A stretch of 64,000 nucleotides of DNA from Providencia stuartii (GTDB taxonomy: Bacteria; Pseudomonadota; Gammaproteobacteria; Enterobacterales; Enterobacteriaceae): assembly GCF_029277985.1 (NCBI RefSeq), contig NZ_CP119546.1, positions 124,001 to 188,000 of the forward strand, read 5' to 3'. The notes beneath the pieces were generated by a model. The model was not told the DNA's origin, made no database searches, and saw only the letters and a program-made list of their open reading frames with translations. Shown one piece after another: positions 45,111-54,823 of this stretch. Made by a program: the position numbers and the translations under genes. Numbering within the stretch: the first letter of the stretch is position 1; every line of letters starts with the position of its first letter.

Positions 45111-45367
45111 GTACCCGTCATTTAATTCATCAAACATGGCTTACCGAGCAAATAAAAGCGATCCGCACCTATTCGGGTATCGATAAACCCATTGAGATGG
45201 ATTCAGCATTAATTTTAGACTTGCATATCGATTCGTTGGAAATGCTCGAGTTAATTACGGCTATTGAAAATTATACTGGCCAACCATTAAACGATAGTAT
45301 CTGGGTAAAATGGTATCGATTACAGGATATTGTCGACTACCTTTCTCAAGGGAATACCTTGAAATAG
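45107..45367 (+). CDS. iacP: IacP-like acyl carrier protein
   Basis: An 86-residue acyl carrier protein with the phosphopantetheine site DSLE (S43, within LHIDSLEMLELI). In Salmonella, iacP follows sipA and affects secretion or modification of translocators. Here it starts inside the sipA stop (ATGA). It is the last gene of the secretion row; sicP and sptP do not follow. Confidence 0.9.
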   Translation: MSTRHLIHQTWLTEQIKAIRTYSGIDKPIEMDSALILDLHIDSLEMLELITAIENYTGQPLNDSIWVKWYRLQDIVDYLSQGNTLK

Positions 45368-45950
45368 TGTGTATATAATGGCCTGAATGACAAGGATGTC
45401 CGGGTCATATTAACGATGAACCACGCGCGCTATCAATAATGAATATTAAGTTCTTTTCTAATTAATATTAAATTTTAACCACATTAAACTGCTTATTTAT
45501 TCTATTAAAAAATATTTTTAGTATTGATAGTAAAAAATAGCTCCCTACTCGCATTTTCACAACATTAACAGTCACAAAATAAATCCTATTTAGCCGGTTA
45601 AAGATCATTTAATCAAAACTCAAAAGACAGTCATGCTATTGGTGAATCGTTATCAAAGGGCGAGTTAATTTTACGAATGGAAGTGGGTGTCAGGTCATCA
45701 TAAAACGATGTGTTTTCAGGATTTAAATGAAAAATTTATTTTAAAATAATAAAAAATAGAAAATGAAAAATAACGACCTCAATTGAGTAATTTTATTTAT
45801 GTTCTTTATATAACAATAAGTTGATAACAATAAAATATATTTTATAAAATAAAAATTACATTAATTTATCATCTCATGAAATCGATCACAGAATATACGA
45901 TTCGTTAAATATATATTTCGAAACATTAATTTCATTATCTGGAGATGGGA
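45368..45950. other. AT-rich intergenic region after the secretion island
   Basis: No gene is visible. A small hairpin (ATGAC 45387-45391 with GTCAT 45404-45408 and an inner GGA/TCC) is the best candidate end of the island transcript. The last 200 bp are very AT-rich and should carry the promoter of the next operon. Confidence 0.4.
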
Positions 45951-46739
45951 ATGAATGCGATTTCAGCGAGATATACTTTTATTCGCCAAGTTGCTCTTGA
46001 AGCCGGCAAATTAGCGGTATCCTACTATTATGACCGAAACCAACTCAACATTGAAAAGAAAAAAGAGGATGGGCAGGACTTAGTCACTATTGCGGATAAA
46101 AATACTGAACAATTTATTCGTGAGAAAATTCACCAACAATATCCCCTCGATACTTTATTTGGTGAAGAAGGGGGTTATACACAAGGTGCATCAGAATATA
46201 CTTGGGTCGTTGACCCTATTGATGGTACTAGTGCATTTATTTTTGGGTTGCCTTCTTGGTGTATTTCGATAGCCCTCTTGGATGAACAACAAAATACACA
46301 AATCGCGGTTGTTTATGACCCCGTACAGGATGAATTATTTCATGCAATGGCGGGTCATGGGGCTTATTTAAATCAATCACCTATCAAAGTTAATGCGATT
46401 CAATCCCTGAATGAAGGTTTGCTTGGTGTCGGGATTTCAACTCGCATATCACCTAAATACATTATTCCTTTTTTAGATAAATTACTTCATGAAAAAGGGA
46501 TGTTTGTCCGCAATGGTTCTGCTGCATTAATGTTGGCTTATGTAGCCGCAGGCAAGCTAATTGGTTACTACGAACCTCATCTAAATTCATGGGACTGTCT
46601 TGCAGGCTTATTGTTAATTCAAGAAGCCGGAGGGGTTATGAATAATTATAGAGCGAAAGATAATTTTCTCCTTAAAGGAAATTATGTATTGGCATCGAGT
46701 CCAAAGATATATCAGCAACTCGAATCATTTAGAGAATAA
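45951..46739 (+). CDS. inositol-monophosphatase-family phosphatase
   Basis: A 262-residue cytoplasmic Mg-dependent phosphatase. The family motifs are GEEGG (metal-binding Glu), WVVDPIDGTSAF and NSWDCLAGLLLIQEAGG. Family members act on inositol phosphates, histidinol phosphate, PAP or sugar phosphates; the sequence does not decide. The ATG at 45951 has GGAG seven bases upstream, while the ATG at 45945 is too close. It is followed by an organophosphate antiporter, which suggests that the pair takes up and dephosphorylates the same compound (inference). Confidence 0.8.
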   Translation: MNAISARYTFIRQVALEAGKLAVSYYYDRNQLNIEKKKEDGQDLVTIADKNTEQFIREKIHQQYPLDTLFGEEGGYTQGASEYTWVVDPIDGTSAFIFGLPSWCISIALLDEQQNTQIAVVYDPVQDELFHAMAGHGAYLNQSPIKVNAIQSLNEGLLGVGISTRISPKYIIPFLDKLLHEKGMFVRNGSAALMLAYVAAGKLIGYYEPHLNSWDCLAGLLLIQEAGGVMNNYRAKDNFLLKGNYVLASSPKIYQQLESFRE

Positions 46740-46768
46740 AATAATAAAACCACGAAAAGGCTAATAAC

Positions 46769-48169
46769 ATGAGTTCTAAATTTTCTTTTTTTGATATAAA
46801 AAGGCTACCGACAGGAAAAATTCCCCTCTCTGTACAACGCGATTTATGGTTAAGAAAGTTTATGGAGCCATTCTTTGTGATGTGTTTGGCTTATACAGGG
46901 ATCTATTTTCTTCGCTATAATTTTAAAGCCGCTACCCCGTTTATTATTGAACAAACAGATTTCACTTTGAGTGATTTGGGCACGGTGGGTTTTGGTTTCT
47001 CTATTACTTATAGTCTAGGCCGTGTGCTCCTTTCCTATTATATTGATGGCAAAAATACGAAGAAAATACTCAGCTTCTTACTTATGCTGTCTTGTGCATC
47101 TTCATTTGCGATCGGCATGTTTTTACTGTCATCAGGGCATTCTCTTGGTATTTTTATTTTCTTATGGGCACTCACGGGGTTATTTCAGGCTCCTGGAGGT
47201 CCTTGCTCTAACTCAACCATTAACCGTTGGACACCCAGAAAAAATCGGGGTCGGTTTATCTCTTGGTGGAACGCATCACACAATATAGGTGCTATTTTGG
47301 CTGGGCCAATCGCCTTATTCGGGATGGAATATGCTTTTAACGGTAATGTGGCAGGGATGTTTATTTTCCCGATTTTATTTGCGGGTGTCATTGCTACATT
47401 TGGGATGTTTTTTGGTAAAGATGACCCATCAGAATTAGGTTGGAACACACCAGAAGAAATTTTTGACGAGCCAGTTTCTAAAGATGATACCGCCGCAGAA
47501 AGTATGTCAAAGTCAGAAATTTTCATCAAATATGTTCTGAAAAATCCGGCAGTTTGGTTTCTATGCTTAGCTAACCTCTGTGTGTATACCATTCGTATTG
47601 GTGTCGATAACTGGAGTGTTGCCTACGTTAAAATGGCACTTGATTGGGATGATATCTCTGCTATTGGTACGATTACAGCGCTCGAATTAGGGGGATTTTT
47701 AGGCTCACTCACTTGGGGGTATGTCTCCGATAAAATGGGGGGACGCCGTGCATTACTCGGTATGTTATGTATGATCTCCGTCATCTTCCCATTAATTGCT
47801 TACCAAAATATGTCCAGTGTCTGGGGCATTTATATTGCACTCTTTTTTGAAGGCTTCTTTATTTTCGGACCTGTGATTTTGATTGGTATTTCAATCATTG
47901 GCTTTGCACCTAAGTGTGCAACGGCGGTGGTTAACTCAATTCCGGGCTTTTTTGGTTACTTATTCGGTGATGGGATGGCTAAAGTCCTAGTTTCTCGTAT
48001 CGCAGACCCAACCGGCAACGGTATCTCGGTAGGTGGATTTACACTTCATGGCTGGTCGGATACTTTCTATCTGTTATTTGCTGCAACCGCAGTAGGGATA
48101 GTGATGCTGGGTGTCGTGGCTATCTATGAAGAACGCAAGATCCGTCGCGATAATCGACTCATTCAGTAA
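46769..48169 (+). CDS. organophosphate:phosphate antiporter (UhpT/GlpT/PgtP family)
   Basis: A 466-residue inner-membrane MFS protein with about twelve TM segments. It shows the OPA-family patterns LRYNFKAATPF near the start and GLFQAPGGPCSNSTINRW in the middle. Members exchange inorganic phosphate for hexose phosphate, glycerol phosphate or phosphoglycerate. It is 29 bp after the phosphatase gene and ends in a strong terminator. Substrate not determinable from sequence. Confidence 0.8.
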   Translation: MSSKFSFFDIKRLPTGKIPLSVQRDLWLRKFMEPFFVMCLAYTGIYFLRYNFKAATPFIIEQTDFTLSDLGTVGFGFSITYSLGRVLLSYYIDGKNTKKILSFLLMLSCASSFAIGMFLLSSGHSLGIFIFLWALTGLFQAPGGPCSNSTINRWTPRKNRGRFISWWNASHNIGAILAGPIALFGMEYAFNGNVAGMFIFPILFAGVIATFGMFFGKDDPSELGWNTPEEIFDEPVSKDDTAAESMSKSEIFIKYVLKNPAVWFLCLANLCVYTIRIGVDNWSVAYVKMALDWDDISAIGTITALELGGFLGSLTWGYVSDKMGGRRALLGMLCMISVIFPLIAYQNMSSVWGIYIALFFEGFFIFGPVILIGISIIGFAPKCATAVVNSIPGFFGYLFGDGMAKVLVSRIADPTGNGISVGGFTLHGWSDTFYLLFAATAVGIVMLGVVAIYEERKIRRDNRLIQ

Positions 48170-48182
48170 AAGTGTGGTGACT

Positions 48183-48211
48183 CCCCCATCGATAAGATGG
48201 GGGCGTTTTTT
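48183..48211 (+). terminator. strong rho-independent terminator
   Basis: CCCCCATC (48183-48190) pairs with GATGGGGG (48196-48203) over a 5-base loop, followed after CG by six T. It ends the phosphatase-antiporter operon. Confidence 0.85.
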
Positions 48212-48219
48212 GATCAATG

Positions 48220-48936
48220 TTATTCGATGTTGAAGAAACATTCATAGACATGCTGTAAGTGGTCATGCATGCATCTTGCTGCTTCTTTTGGATTTCTATC
48301 TAGAATCGCATTGACGATTAATTGGTGATCTTCGTTCATCGTTTTGGGTAAATCAATATCGGCATAGTGAGATTCCATGCGGATAAAACGTGTTGATTGG
48401 CGCATATCCCACAGATGTTCCATCATACTATGCAACACTTCATTTCCTGTCATTTCACTGATCAGCAAATGAAAACGTTTATCTTCGCGCAAAAAGTTTT
48501 CGTCATTGTCTTTCTGCTTGATGAGATCTTTCATTATTTCTTGTAATTCAGCGCATTGCTCATCTGTTGCATTACGAGCTGCGAGTTCTGCAATCATAGT
48601 TTCGAAAGATTGCCTCGCTTTCAACAAATCACGTAAGCTGAATTCGGTTTCATCTTTTTCTGGTGTTGCACTGACGGTTTCTTTTTTAGATTCAACCTGT
48701 GGTAATGGATTGGCGACATAAACACCATTTCCAACTCGAATTTCAATCCAACCTGTCATTTCTAATGCAATAAAGGCTTCACGGATGGATGATCGGCTGA
48801 CTTCCATCTGTTTTGCAAGTTCTCGCTCAGAAGGCAACGGCTCTCCTGCGTTGAAATCGCCACGTTTTATACACTCAATAATAAGGTTTGAGATCTGGCG
48901 GTACAATCGTTCAACTTTCAGTGGGGCTAATGCCAT
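48220..48936 (-). CDS. GntR-family (FadR subfamily) regulator, UxuR-like
   Basis: A 238-residue repressor with a GntR winged helix (about 8-75; AGEPLPSERELAKQMEVSRSSIREAFIALEMTGWIEIRVGNGVYV) and an FCD effector domain with metal-binding His residues. GAGG precedes the ATG. It is divergent from a hexuronate-type transporter and uxuA, so it likely responds to a uronate or mannonate as UxuR/ExuR do (inference). Confidence 0.82.
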   Translation of the reverse strand: MALAPLKVERLYRQISNLIIECIKRGDFNAGEPLPSERELAKQMEVSRSSIREAFIALEMTGWIEIRVGNGVYVANPLPQVESKKETVSATPEKDETEFSLRDLLKARQSFETMIAELAARNATDEQCAELQEIMKDLIKQKDNDENFLREDKRFHLLISEMTGNEVLHSMMEHLWDMRQSTRFIRMESHYADIDLPKTMNEDHQLIVNAILDRNPKEAARCMHDHLQHVYECFFNIE

Positions 48937-49101
48937 GTTAATTCCTCGGTATTCTCATCCTATCGCCACATATCATACGCTCTAATCGCTGCTAGCTACT
49001 AATCTGAATGATAAAAAAACAGATTTGTGAGCCATATCAAGTTAATTTTTTTCAAATTCAATAACTATAATACCGGCCTGACCACCTGACAATCGAGCCA
49101 C

Positions 49102-49130
49102 CAGTCATTCAGGTATCATGCAATTATAAT
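49102..49130 (+). promoter_or_regulatory. candidate sigma-70 promoter of the transporter-uxuA operon
   Basis: TATAAT at 49125-49130 is a perfect -10 box, and a weak -35 (CAGTCA, 49102-49107) lies 17 bp upstream. The start codon is 22 bp further on. A weak -35 suggests activator help. Confidence 0.45.
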
Positions 49131-49151
49131 TACTTTTTTGAGGATGTAACT

Positions 49152-50462
49152 ATGCAGAGTTCAGCATCTGACATAACACCCGATAATATTGCAAAAACCG
49201 CCAGGATTAAGAAAATTCAACGTATCTCGTTACTGCTGCTGTTTTTGGCAGGGATCATTAATTTCCTTGACCGAGGTTCGCTTTCGGTTGCTAACGAAGC
49301 GATTCGTGCTGATTTAGGGCTTTCAGCAACTCAATTCGGTGTTTTATTATCTGCTTTTTCATTGTCTTACGGTATTTCACAGCTACCATCAGGTTTATTA
49401 CTCGATAAATTTGGACCTCGTATTGTTTTAGGCGCAGGATTGATTTTTTGGTCAACAATGCAAGGCATGGCGGGTTTGATCCAAAACTTTTGGCAATTTA
49501 TTGCATTACGAATTGGCCTCGGAGTGGGTGAAGCGCCCTTTATGCCGAGTGGTGTAAAGGTCGTTAATGATTGGTTTAGTGCGAAAGAGCGAGGTATTCC
49601 GATGGGAATATTTAACTCCTCTACGACGATTGGCCAAGCTTTTGCTCCACCAATCTTAGTTGCGCTCATGTTGGCTTTTGGCTGGCGAATGATGTTTATC
49701 ATCATCGGGGTTGCAGGCATTCTGATTGGTATTTGTTGGTATGCGTATTATCGCAACCGTGAGTCATTAAAGCTGTCAGAAGACGATTTGAAATATCTCA
49801 ATTCCGGCCGTGATGAAACCCCAAAACAGAAAGTGACGCTTAAAGAGTGGGGCGCCTTGTTCAAAAAGCGTACTGTTTGGGGAATGATTTTAGGTTTCAG
49901 TGGTGTGAACTATACGGGATGGCTATATCTTGCTTGGTTGCCGGGGTATTTACAGGCAGAACGGGGATTAAGTCTCGCGAATACGGGATGGGTTGCCGCA
50001 ATTCCATTCTTATTCGGTTCGCTCGGTATGTTAGTCAATGGCATGGTGGCAGACCGCTTAGCAAAAAAAGGTTATTCATTAATGAATAGCCGCAAAATTT
50101 TAATCTGTTTAGGACTGATTTGTTCCGCGGCTTGCACGCTCTTAGTTGTGCAATCGACTTCCACCACTATGGCGGTCGCATTTATCAGTTTAGCGCTGTT
50201 CTTTGTGCATTTTGCTGGCACTTCTTGCTGGGGATTAGTGCAAGTGGTGACGCCTAGCAAAATGGTCGCTTCCGTCAGTAGTATTCAAAACTTTGGTAGC
50301 TTCATTTTTGCGTCATTCGCACCGATTGTTACTGGTTGGGTATTAGACACCACGGGTTCATTTAATTGGGCGCTAATCGTTTGCTCTATGGTGACATTCG
50401 CGGGCGCATTAGCTTACTTCTTCATCGTTAAAGCACCGATCGAAGAAACTGTTACACAATAA
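49152..50462 (+). CDS. MFS transporter, anion:cation symporter family (hexuronate/glucarate type)
   Basis: A 436-residue, 12-TM protein with ACS-family motifs ([45 protein letters not shown]). Relatives carry hexuronates, glucarate or galactonate with protons. Position before mannonate dehydratase and opposite a UxuR-like regulator points to a uronate or mannonate as substrate. GAGGATG lies upstream of the ATG. Confidence 0.82.
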   Translation: MQSSASDITPDNIAKTARIKKIQRISLLLLFLAGIINFLDRGSLSVANEAIRADLGLSATQFGVLLSAFSLSYGISQLPSGLLLDKFGPRIVLGAGLIFWSTMQGMAGLIQNFWQFIALRIGLGVGEAPFMPSGVKVVNDWFSAKERGIPMGIFNSSTTIGQAFAPPILVALMLAFGWRMMFIIIGVAGILIGICWYAYYRNRESLKLSEDDLKYLNSGRDETPKQKVTLKEWGALFKKRTVWGMILGFSGVNYTGWLYLAWLPGYLQAERGLSLANTGWVAAIPFLFGSLGMLVNGMVADRLAKKGYSLMNSRKILICLGLICSAACTLLVVQSTSTTMAVAFISLALFFVHFAGTSCWGLVQVVTPSKMVASVSSIQNFGSFIFASFAPIVTGWVLDTTGSFNWALIVCSMVTFAGALAYFFIVKAPIEETVTQ

Positions 50463-50506
50463 ATTTAAGGGCACGATACGGTGCCCACATTTTTGAGGTG
50501 AGTGAT

Positions 50507-51697
50507 ATGGAACAAACATGGCGTTGGTATGGCCCTAATGACCCGGTTTCTTTGAGTGATATACGTCAAGCAGGGGCTACGGGCATCGTGACAGCACTGC
50601 ATCATATTCCGAATGGTCAGGTGTGGAGTATTGAAGAAATTCAAAAGCGTAAAGCAGAAATTGAAGCGGCGGGCCTTGTTTGGTCTGTCGTGGAAAGTAT
50701 TCCTGTTCATGAAGAAATCAAAACACACAGTGGCGATTATGAGCAGCATATTGCGAACTACCAACAATCGATTCGTCATTTGGCCGCCTGTGGCATTGAT
50801 ACCGTGTGTTATAACTTTATGCCCGTGCTTGATTGGACTCGCACAGATTTAGAATATGAATTACCAGACGGTTCAAAAGCATTACGTTTTGACCAAATTG
50901 CATTTGCCGCATTTGAGCTGTATTTGCTACAGCGCGAGGGGGCAGAACAAGATTACAGTCAAGAGGAAATCGCTCAAGCGAAAGCCTATTATGAAGCGAT
51001 GAGCCAAGCCGATATTAATAAACTGGTTGGAAATATTATTGCGGGCTTACCTGGGGCGGAAGAAGGCTATACTCTTGAACAATTTAAAGCCCATTTGAAA
51101 ACATATGCGGGTATTGACAAGGCGAAGCTACGTGAAAATATGGCGTACTTCTTAAAGGCGATTATCCCCGTCGCTGAAGAAGTGGGTGTGAAAATGGCTA
51201 TTCACCCGGATGATCCACCACGTCCAATTTTAGGGTTACCGCGGATTGTTTCTACCATTGAAGATATGCAATGGCTGAAAGATACAGTGGATAGTATTCA
51301 CAATGGTTTTACCATGTGTACCGGTTCTTACGGTGTAAGAAGTGATAACGATTTAGTTAAAATGATTGAGCAATTTGGTGATCGTATTCATTTCACTCAT
51401 TTGCGTTCAACCTGTCGGGAAGATAATCCGAAAACCTTCCATGAGGCCGCTCACCTAGGGGGGGATGTGGATATGTTTGCCGTCGTGAAAGCGATTTTAA
51501 CAGAAGAAAATCGTCGCCAAAAAGCAGGTAACATGCGTCGTATTCCAATGCGTCCTGACCACGGTCATCAAATGTTGGATGATCTGAAAAAGAAAACCAA
51601 TCCAGGTTATTCTGCGATTGGACGTTTGAAGGGATTGGCAGAGGTACGTGGTGTTGAATTAGCGATTAAACGCGTGTTTTTCCCCGATTTAAAATAA
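50507..51697 (+). CDS. uxuA: mannonate dehydratase
   Basis: A 396-residue enzyme of the UxuA family (EC 4.2.1.8), the usual length. It converts D-mannonate to 2-dehydro-3-deoxy-D-gluconate. Characteristic stretches are [57 protein letters not shown] and [14 protein letters not shown], which include metal-binding His and Asp residues. GAGGTGAG precedes the ATG at 50507. The partner uxuB (fructuronate reductase) is not beside it in this window. Confidence 0.93.
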   Translation: MEQTWRWYGPNDPVSLSDIRQAGATGIVTALHHIPNGQVWSIEEIQKRKAEIEAAGLVWSVVESIPVHEEIKTHSGDYEQHIANYQQSIRHLAACGIDTVCYNFMPVLDWTRTDLEYELPDGSKALRFDQIAFAAFELYLLQREGAEQDYSQEEIAQAKAYYEAMSQADINKLVGNIIAGLPGAEEGYTLEQFKAHLKTYAGIDKAKLRENMAYFLKAIIPVAEEVGVKMAIHPDDPPRPILGLPRIVSTIEDMQWLKDTVDSIHNGFTMCTGSYGVRSDNDLVKMIEQFGDRIHFTHLRSTCREDNPKTFHEAAHLGGDVDMFAVVKAILTEENRRQKAGNMRRIPMRPDHGHQMLDDLKKKTNPGYSAIGRLKGLAEVRGVELAIKRVFFPDLK

Positions 51698-51712
51698 TTG
51701 CATTTGCTAGGA

Positions 51713-51736
51713 AGGTTGGGCAGGCTAGCCCAACCT
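51713..51736. terminator. bidirectional terminator after uxuA
   Basis: AGGTTGGGC (51713-51721) pairs exactly with GCCCAACCT (51728-51736) over a 6-base loop. A short CTTT tail follows on the plus strand. It sits between two convergent genes. Confidence 0.7.
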
Positions 51737-51748
51737 CTTTAGTAACAA

Positions 51749-52576
51749 TTAAATTATCCCTTCTTCCTGCAACACATTATGAAAATGCTGCACTTCTTCA
51801 GGGGTTGCTTGAATACGCTGCATCGGGAAATCAAGTACATAAGGAATATTCTGCTGGGCACTGGCCACCGCGAGCACATAAGTTTTACCATTTGATTCTA
51901 AAACGATAGGTGCACTTGTTTTCTTGCCTGAATAACCTGTCGATATTTGTTTCCCATTCAATTCACGCTGATAAGTGGCAATGATTTGTCGATTGGCATT
52001 AATGACCTTGGCAGGGATAGCCATCAGTTGCAAAGGCTGGCTCCCGACAGATAATAACTCTTTTCTTATTTTGCTGATGCGTATTTGGGCACGAATAAAA
52101 AAGAAGATACAAAAAATAAATAAGCCAATTAATGCAATAGTGGTAACAAAGCGAAGCATGACATTATCGACAGCAACATCTACGGTTAGCTTTGACGGAT
52201 CTGTCGCATCCATGAGTGGCATGACTGCAATGTCTCCACCGTTCAATCCTACGAAAGTGAAGTCATGGGAGACGACATTGTGTTTATAACGCAACTCAAC
52301 TTTACAGTTGGTGATCACCAATAAGTTCGTTTTGCAGGAGCCATCAATATCCGCATCAACGGGAACGGCATTCTGGCCAATTTTATAGTCATAAGCGATG
52401 TTAGGTAGCTGATACGCACTGAATGCGGTTAATACGACTAGGAACACAATCAAAAATAGCGAACGAATCATGCCGCCATCGCCTGATAGTGGTGTTAATT
52501 TTAGTGATCGTTGTGGGAAGGCGTTTAAAACTTTATCTGAAAGTTGAAGATTATTTTGCACAGGTAAAATATCCAT
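51749..52576 (-). CDS. two-TM membrane protein of unknown function
   Basis: A 275-residue protein I do not recognise. A soluble N-terminal stretch of about 35 residues is followed by TM1 (about 37-56, MIRSLFLIVFLVVLTAFSA), a periplasmic domain with a likely disulfide (GSCKTNLLVITNCKVELRY) and TM2 (about 143-163). A cytoplasmic C-terminal domain of about 110 residues then completes it. No clear Shine-Dalgarno sequence is visible before the ATG at 52576. It stands alone between two convergent neighbours' control regions, so context gives no function. Confidence 0.65.
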   Translation of the reverse strand: MDILPVQNNLQLSDKVLNAFPQRSLKLTPLSGDGGMIRSLFLIVFLVVLTAFSAYQLPNIAYDYKIGQNAVPVDADIDGSCKTNLLVITNCKVELRYKHNVVSHDFTFVGLNGGDIAVMPLMDATDPSKLTVDVAVDNVMLRFVTTIALIGLFIFCIFFFIRAQIRISKIRKELLSVGSQPLQLMAIPAKVINANRQIIATYQRELNGKQISTGYSGKKTSAPIVLESNGKTYVLAVASAQQNIPYVLDFPMQRIQATPEEVQHFHNVLQEEGII

Positions 52577-52737
52577 TTATGTTAATTTTTAGAGAATTAT
52601 AAAGATTTGCTGAATAATAATAATGAGATAATTACCAAAAAACACATCAGGTTTACCTGAAAACGTTTTAGTATAGATGGTCTTTATTTGACGCTATCTT
52701 AATGTACAGCCTACTCAGTACTGATAAAAGGAACCGA

Positions 52738-53328
52738 ATGATGAGTGGTGAAAATCTTCAGCATGAAAATTTAAACAATAAAAAAGTCATTATTGTGCAT
52801 GGTTATACGGCATCGCCTGAGAAAAATTGGTTTCCTTGGTTAAAAGCACAGCTTGAGCAGTGTGGGGCTAGCGTATTCGTTCCTGCTATGCCTGATCCAC
52901 AAGCGCCTGATCCCCAACGATGGTTGCAGTTTTTACTGGATGCAAATATTAAATTGGACACAAATACGGTGTTGATCGGTCATAGTCTTGGTTGTGTTAG
53001 CGTATTACGTTTCCTCGCGGAGCAGCGACAGCGGGTAGGTGGTTATATCTTCGTTTCTGGTTTTACTGATGAGCAAAAAACATTGCCTGAATTGAAACCT
53101 CATACTGAGTTTATATTCGATTACCCTTATTTGAAATCATTAGCTGACTATCGCGTTTCTGTGATCTCAAATAATGATCAGATTGTTTCCCCGCAGTCAT
53201 CGAGAACATTAGCGGATAATTTAGAAACAGAGGTTATTACGGTGGAAAATGCAGGACACTTTCTCGATAGGGAAGGGTTTTGTGAGTTTCCACTGATATT
53301 GGCACTGTTAAAAAATTGGCGTTGCTAG
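52738..53328 (+). CDS. RBBP9/YdeN-family alpha/beta hydrolase
   Basis: A 196-residue serine hydrolase. An N-terminal VIIVHGYTASPEKNW strand-turn, the nucleophile elbow GHSLGC and a late catalytic His in NAGHFLDREGF are visible; an Asp lies in SNNDQIVSP. Such proteins are small cytoplasmic esterases of uncertain substrate. AAGGA precedes the ATG at 52738; the in-frame codon at 52702 lacks one. It is convergent with yahJ, with a hairpin between. Confidence 0.8.
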   Translation: MMSGENLQHENLNNKKVIIVHGYTASPEKNWFPWLKAQLEQCGASVFVPAMPDPQAPDPQRWLQFLLDANIKLDTNTVLIGHSLGCVSVLRFLAEQRQRVGGYIFVSGFTDEQKTLPELKPHTEFIFDYPYLKSLADYRVSVISNNDQIVSPQSSRTLADNLETEVITVENAGHFLDREGFCEFPLILALLKNWRC

Positions 53329-53343
53329 CGATGCCCAACCAGT

Positions 53344-53374
53344 AAGACGGCGGGAGTTGAACCCCCGTCTTTTT
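53344..53374 (+). terminator. terminator after the hydrolase gene
   Basis: AAGACGG-C-GGG (53344-53354) pairs with CCCCCGTCTT, which runs into a T-run ending at 53374, with one bulged base. It may also serve the converging yahJ. Confidence 0.75.
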
Positions 53375-53384
53375 GGACAAACAG

Positions 53385-54761
53385 TTAGCCTACTCTCTTC
53401 TCAATTGAGCCGGAAGCTAAGTTCCCTTTGTGGAAGCTGGCTTGCCTTGGTGAAATGCGTGCAACCGCTTCAGCAGAACAAGAAGCATCCACGAGGACAA
53501 AGCTGGCATCGTCGCCTGCAACTGGCCACACTTGCTTGCCTTTGTTATCCAATGGCAATGTATTCCCCGTCGCGATTGCGAGTGAACGTGATAGAGCATG
53601 TTCATCTGGGCGCGTGTAAAGTTGAGCGTATAAATTGGCTTTTTCTAACATGTCGCCTAGGCCAAAAGGAGACCAATGGTCAATAACGCTATCGGTTCCA
53701 GACATCACAAATACACCGTGTTCATTCAGTATTTTCAATGGCATATGTAATGTACCGATAGGAACCGTAGTGGCGATGCTAATCTGTTGCTCAGCAAGGC
53801 GCTGCGCTGTGGTGTTGGCTTGCTCTGGTGTCAACGTTGTGAGAGCAAAGGCATGGCTGATAGTGACTTTACCGCGTAAACTGCGGTTTTTATCCACAGT
53901 ATCAATCATATAATTAATGGCTGCTAAGCCCGCAGGGCTGGTTTCATGAAGATGAATATCAACGCCTTTATTGTAATCCAATGCAATTTGGAACAGGGTA
54001 TCGAGTGATTTTTCCATCGCACCATCGACGTGAGTTGGATCGAGTCCACCAACATAATGTGCCCCCGCTTGCATTGCTTCACGCATTAAAGGTTCTGATT
54101 TGGATAATAGCAAGCCATGTTGTGGGAAAGCGACGATTTCACAGGTTAGGTCCTGCTGATGTTTATCAAGAACCTGTATGAGAGCCTCAAGATTTTTAAG
54201 CCCTGAAACGGGTTCGATATTACAATGGCTACGCGCGATAGTTGATCCCTTAGATTGGATCAAGCTGATCAGCGCGTGAGCACGCTCTTGTGTGTAAGGT
54301 TGTAACTCAGGGAGTAATTTTTGCTCCAGTGCAATCATATCCAGTATGGTTTTGCCTTCACGTGATTCAGGAGCCTGCCAAGGACCACCATAAAAAGTTT
54401 TATCAAGGTGAATATGCATATCGCGAAAAGCGGGGAGCATAAGCTTATTATTCGCACTGTATGCGGCTAATTGGCTATTCTGATGTTGTGTATTTGGCAG
54501 GATAGCCACGATTTTACCTTGCTTGATCTCGAGCGTGTGTAACGCTGTTTTCGTGCCGACGACAGTATTATCACGATAGTTAAACCCTGTCTCAAGTAAC
54601 ACATTATCAAGATAATAGTGGCTATCTGTAATCTTTGACGTCGTGCTTGATGGGACTGAATCGGTTTCAGCGATAGCAATACCTGACATCGCACCAAATA
54701 GCGTGCAAGTCGCAGCCAGTTTTGCACTCGTAGAAAGGAACTCTCTTCTGTTGGATTGCAT
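53385..54761 (-). CDS. yahJ: YahJ-like amidohydrolase with Tat signal
   Basis: A 458-residue metal-dependent amidohydrolase resembling E. coli YahJ (about 460). The N-terminus (NRREFLST then a hydrophobic stretch ending IAIAE) looks like a twin-arginine signal, so the enzyme may be exported folded to the periplasm. Metal-ligand motifs are HIHLDKT, HCN, HLHET and SGTDS. Relatives include cytosine deaminase and ring-opening hydrolases. AAGGAG precedes the ATG. It is the last gene of a yah operon, and its substrate is unknown. Confidence 0.85.
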   Translation of the reverse strand: MQSNRREFLSTSAKLAATCTLFGAMSGIAIAETDSVPSSTTSKITDSHYYLDNVLLETGFNYRDNTVVGTKTALHTLEIKQGKIVAILPNTQHQNSQLAAYSANNKLMLPAFRDMHIHLDKTFYGGPWQAPESREGKTILDMIALEQKLLPELQPYTQERAHALISLIQSKGSTIARSHCNIEPVSGLKNLEALIQVLDKHQQDLTCEIVAFPQHGLLLSKSEPLMREAMQAGAHYVGGLDPTHVDGAMEKSLDTLFQIALDYNKGVDIHLHETSPAGLAAINYMIDTVDKNRSLRGKVTISHAFALTTLTPEQANTTAQRLAEQQISIATTVPIGTLHMPLKILNEHGVFVMSGTDSVIDHWSPFGLGDMLEKANLYAQLYTRPDEHALSRSLAIATGNTLPLDNKGKQVWPVAGDDASFVLVDASCSAEAVARISPRQASFHKGNLASGSIEKRVG

Positions 54762-54823
54762 AGAAACTCCTTAATTAGGCAGTTTTCAGGTTGCTGAACG
54801 TCGCAACCTGAAATGGTGTGAAG

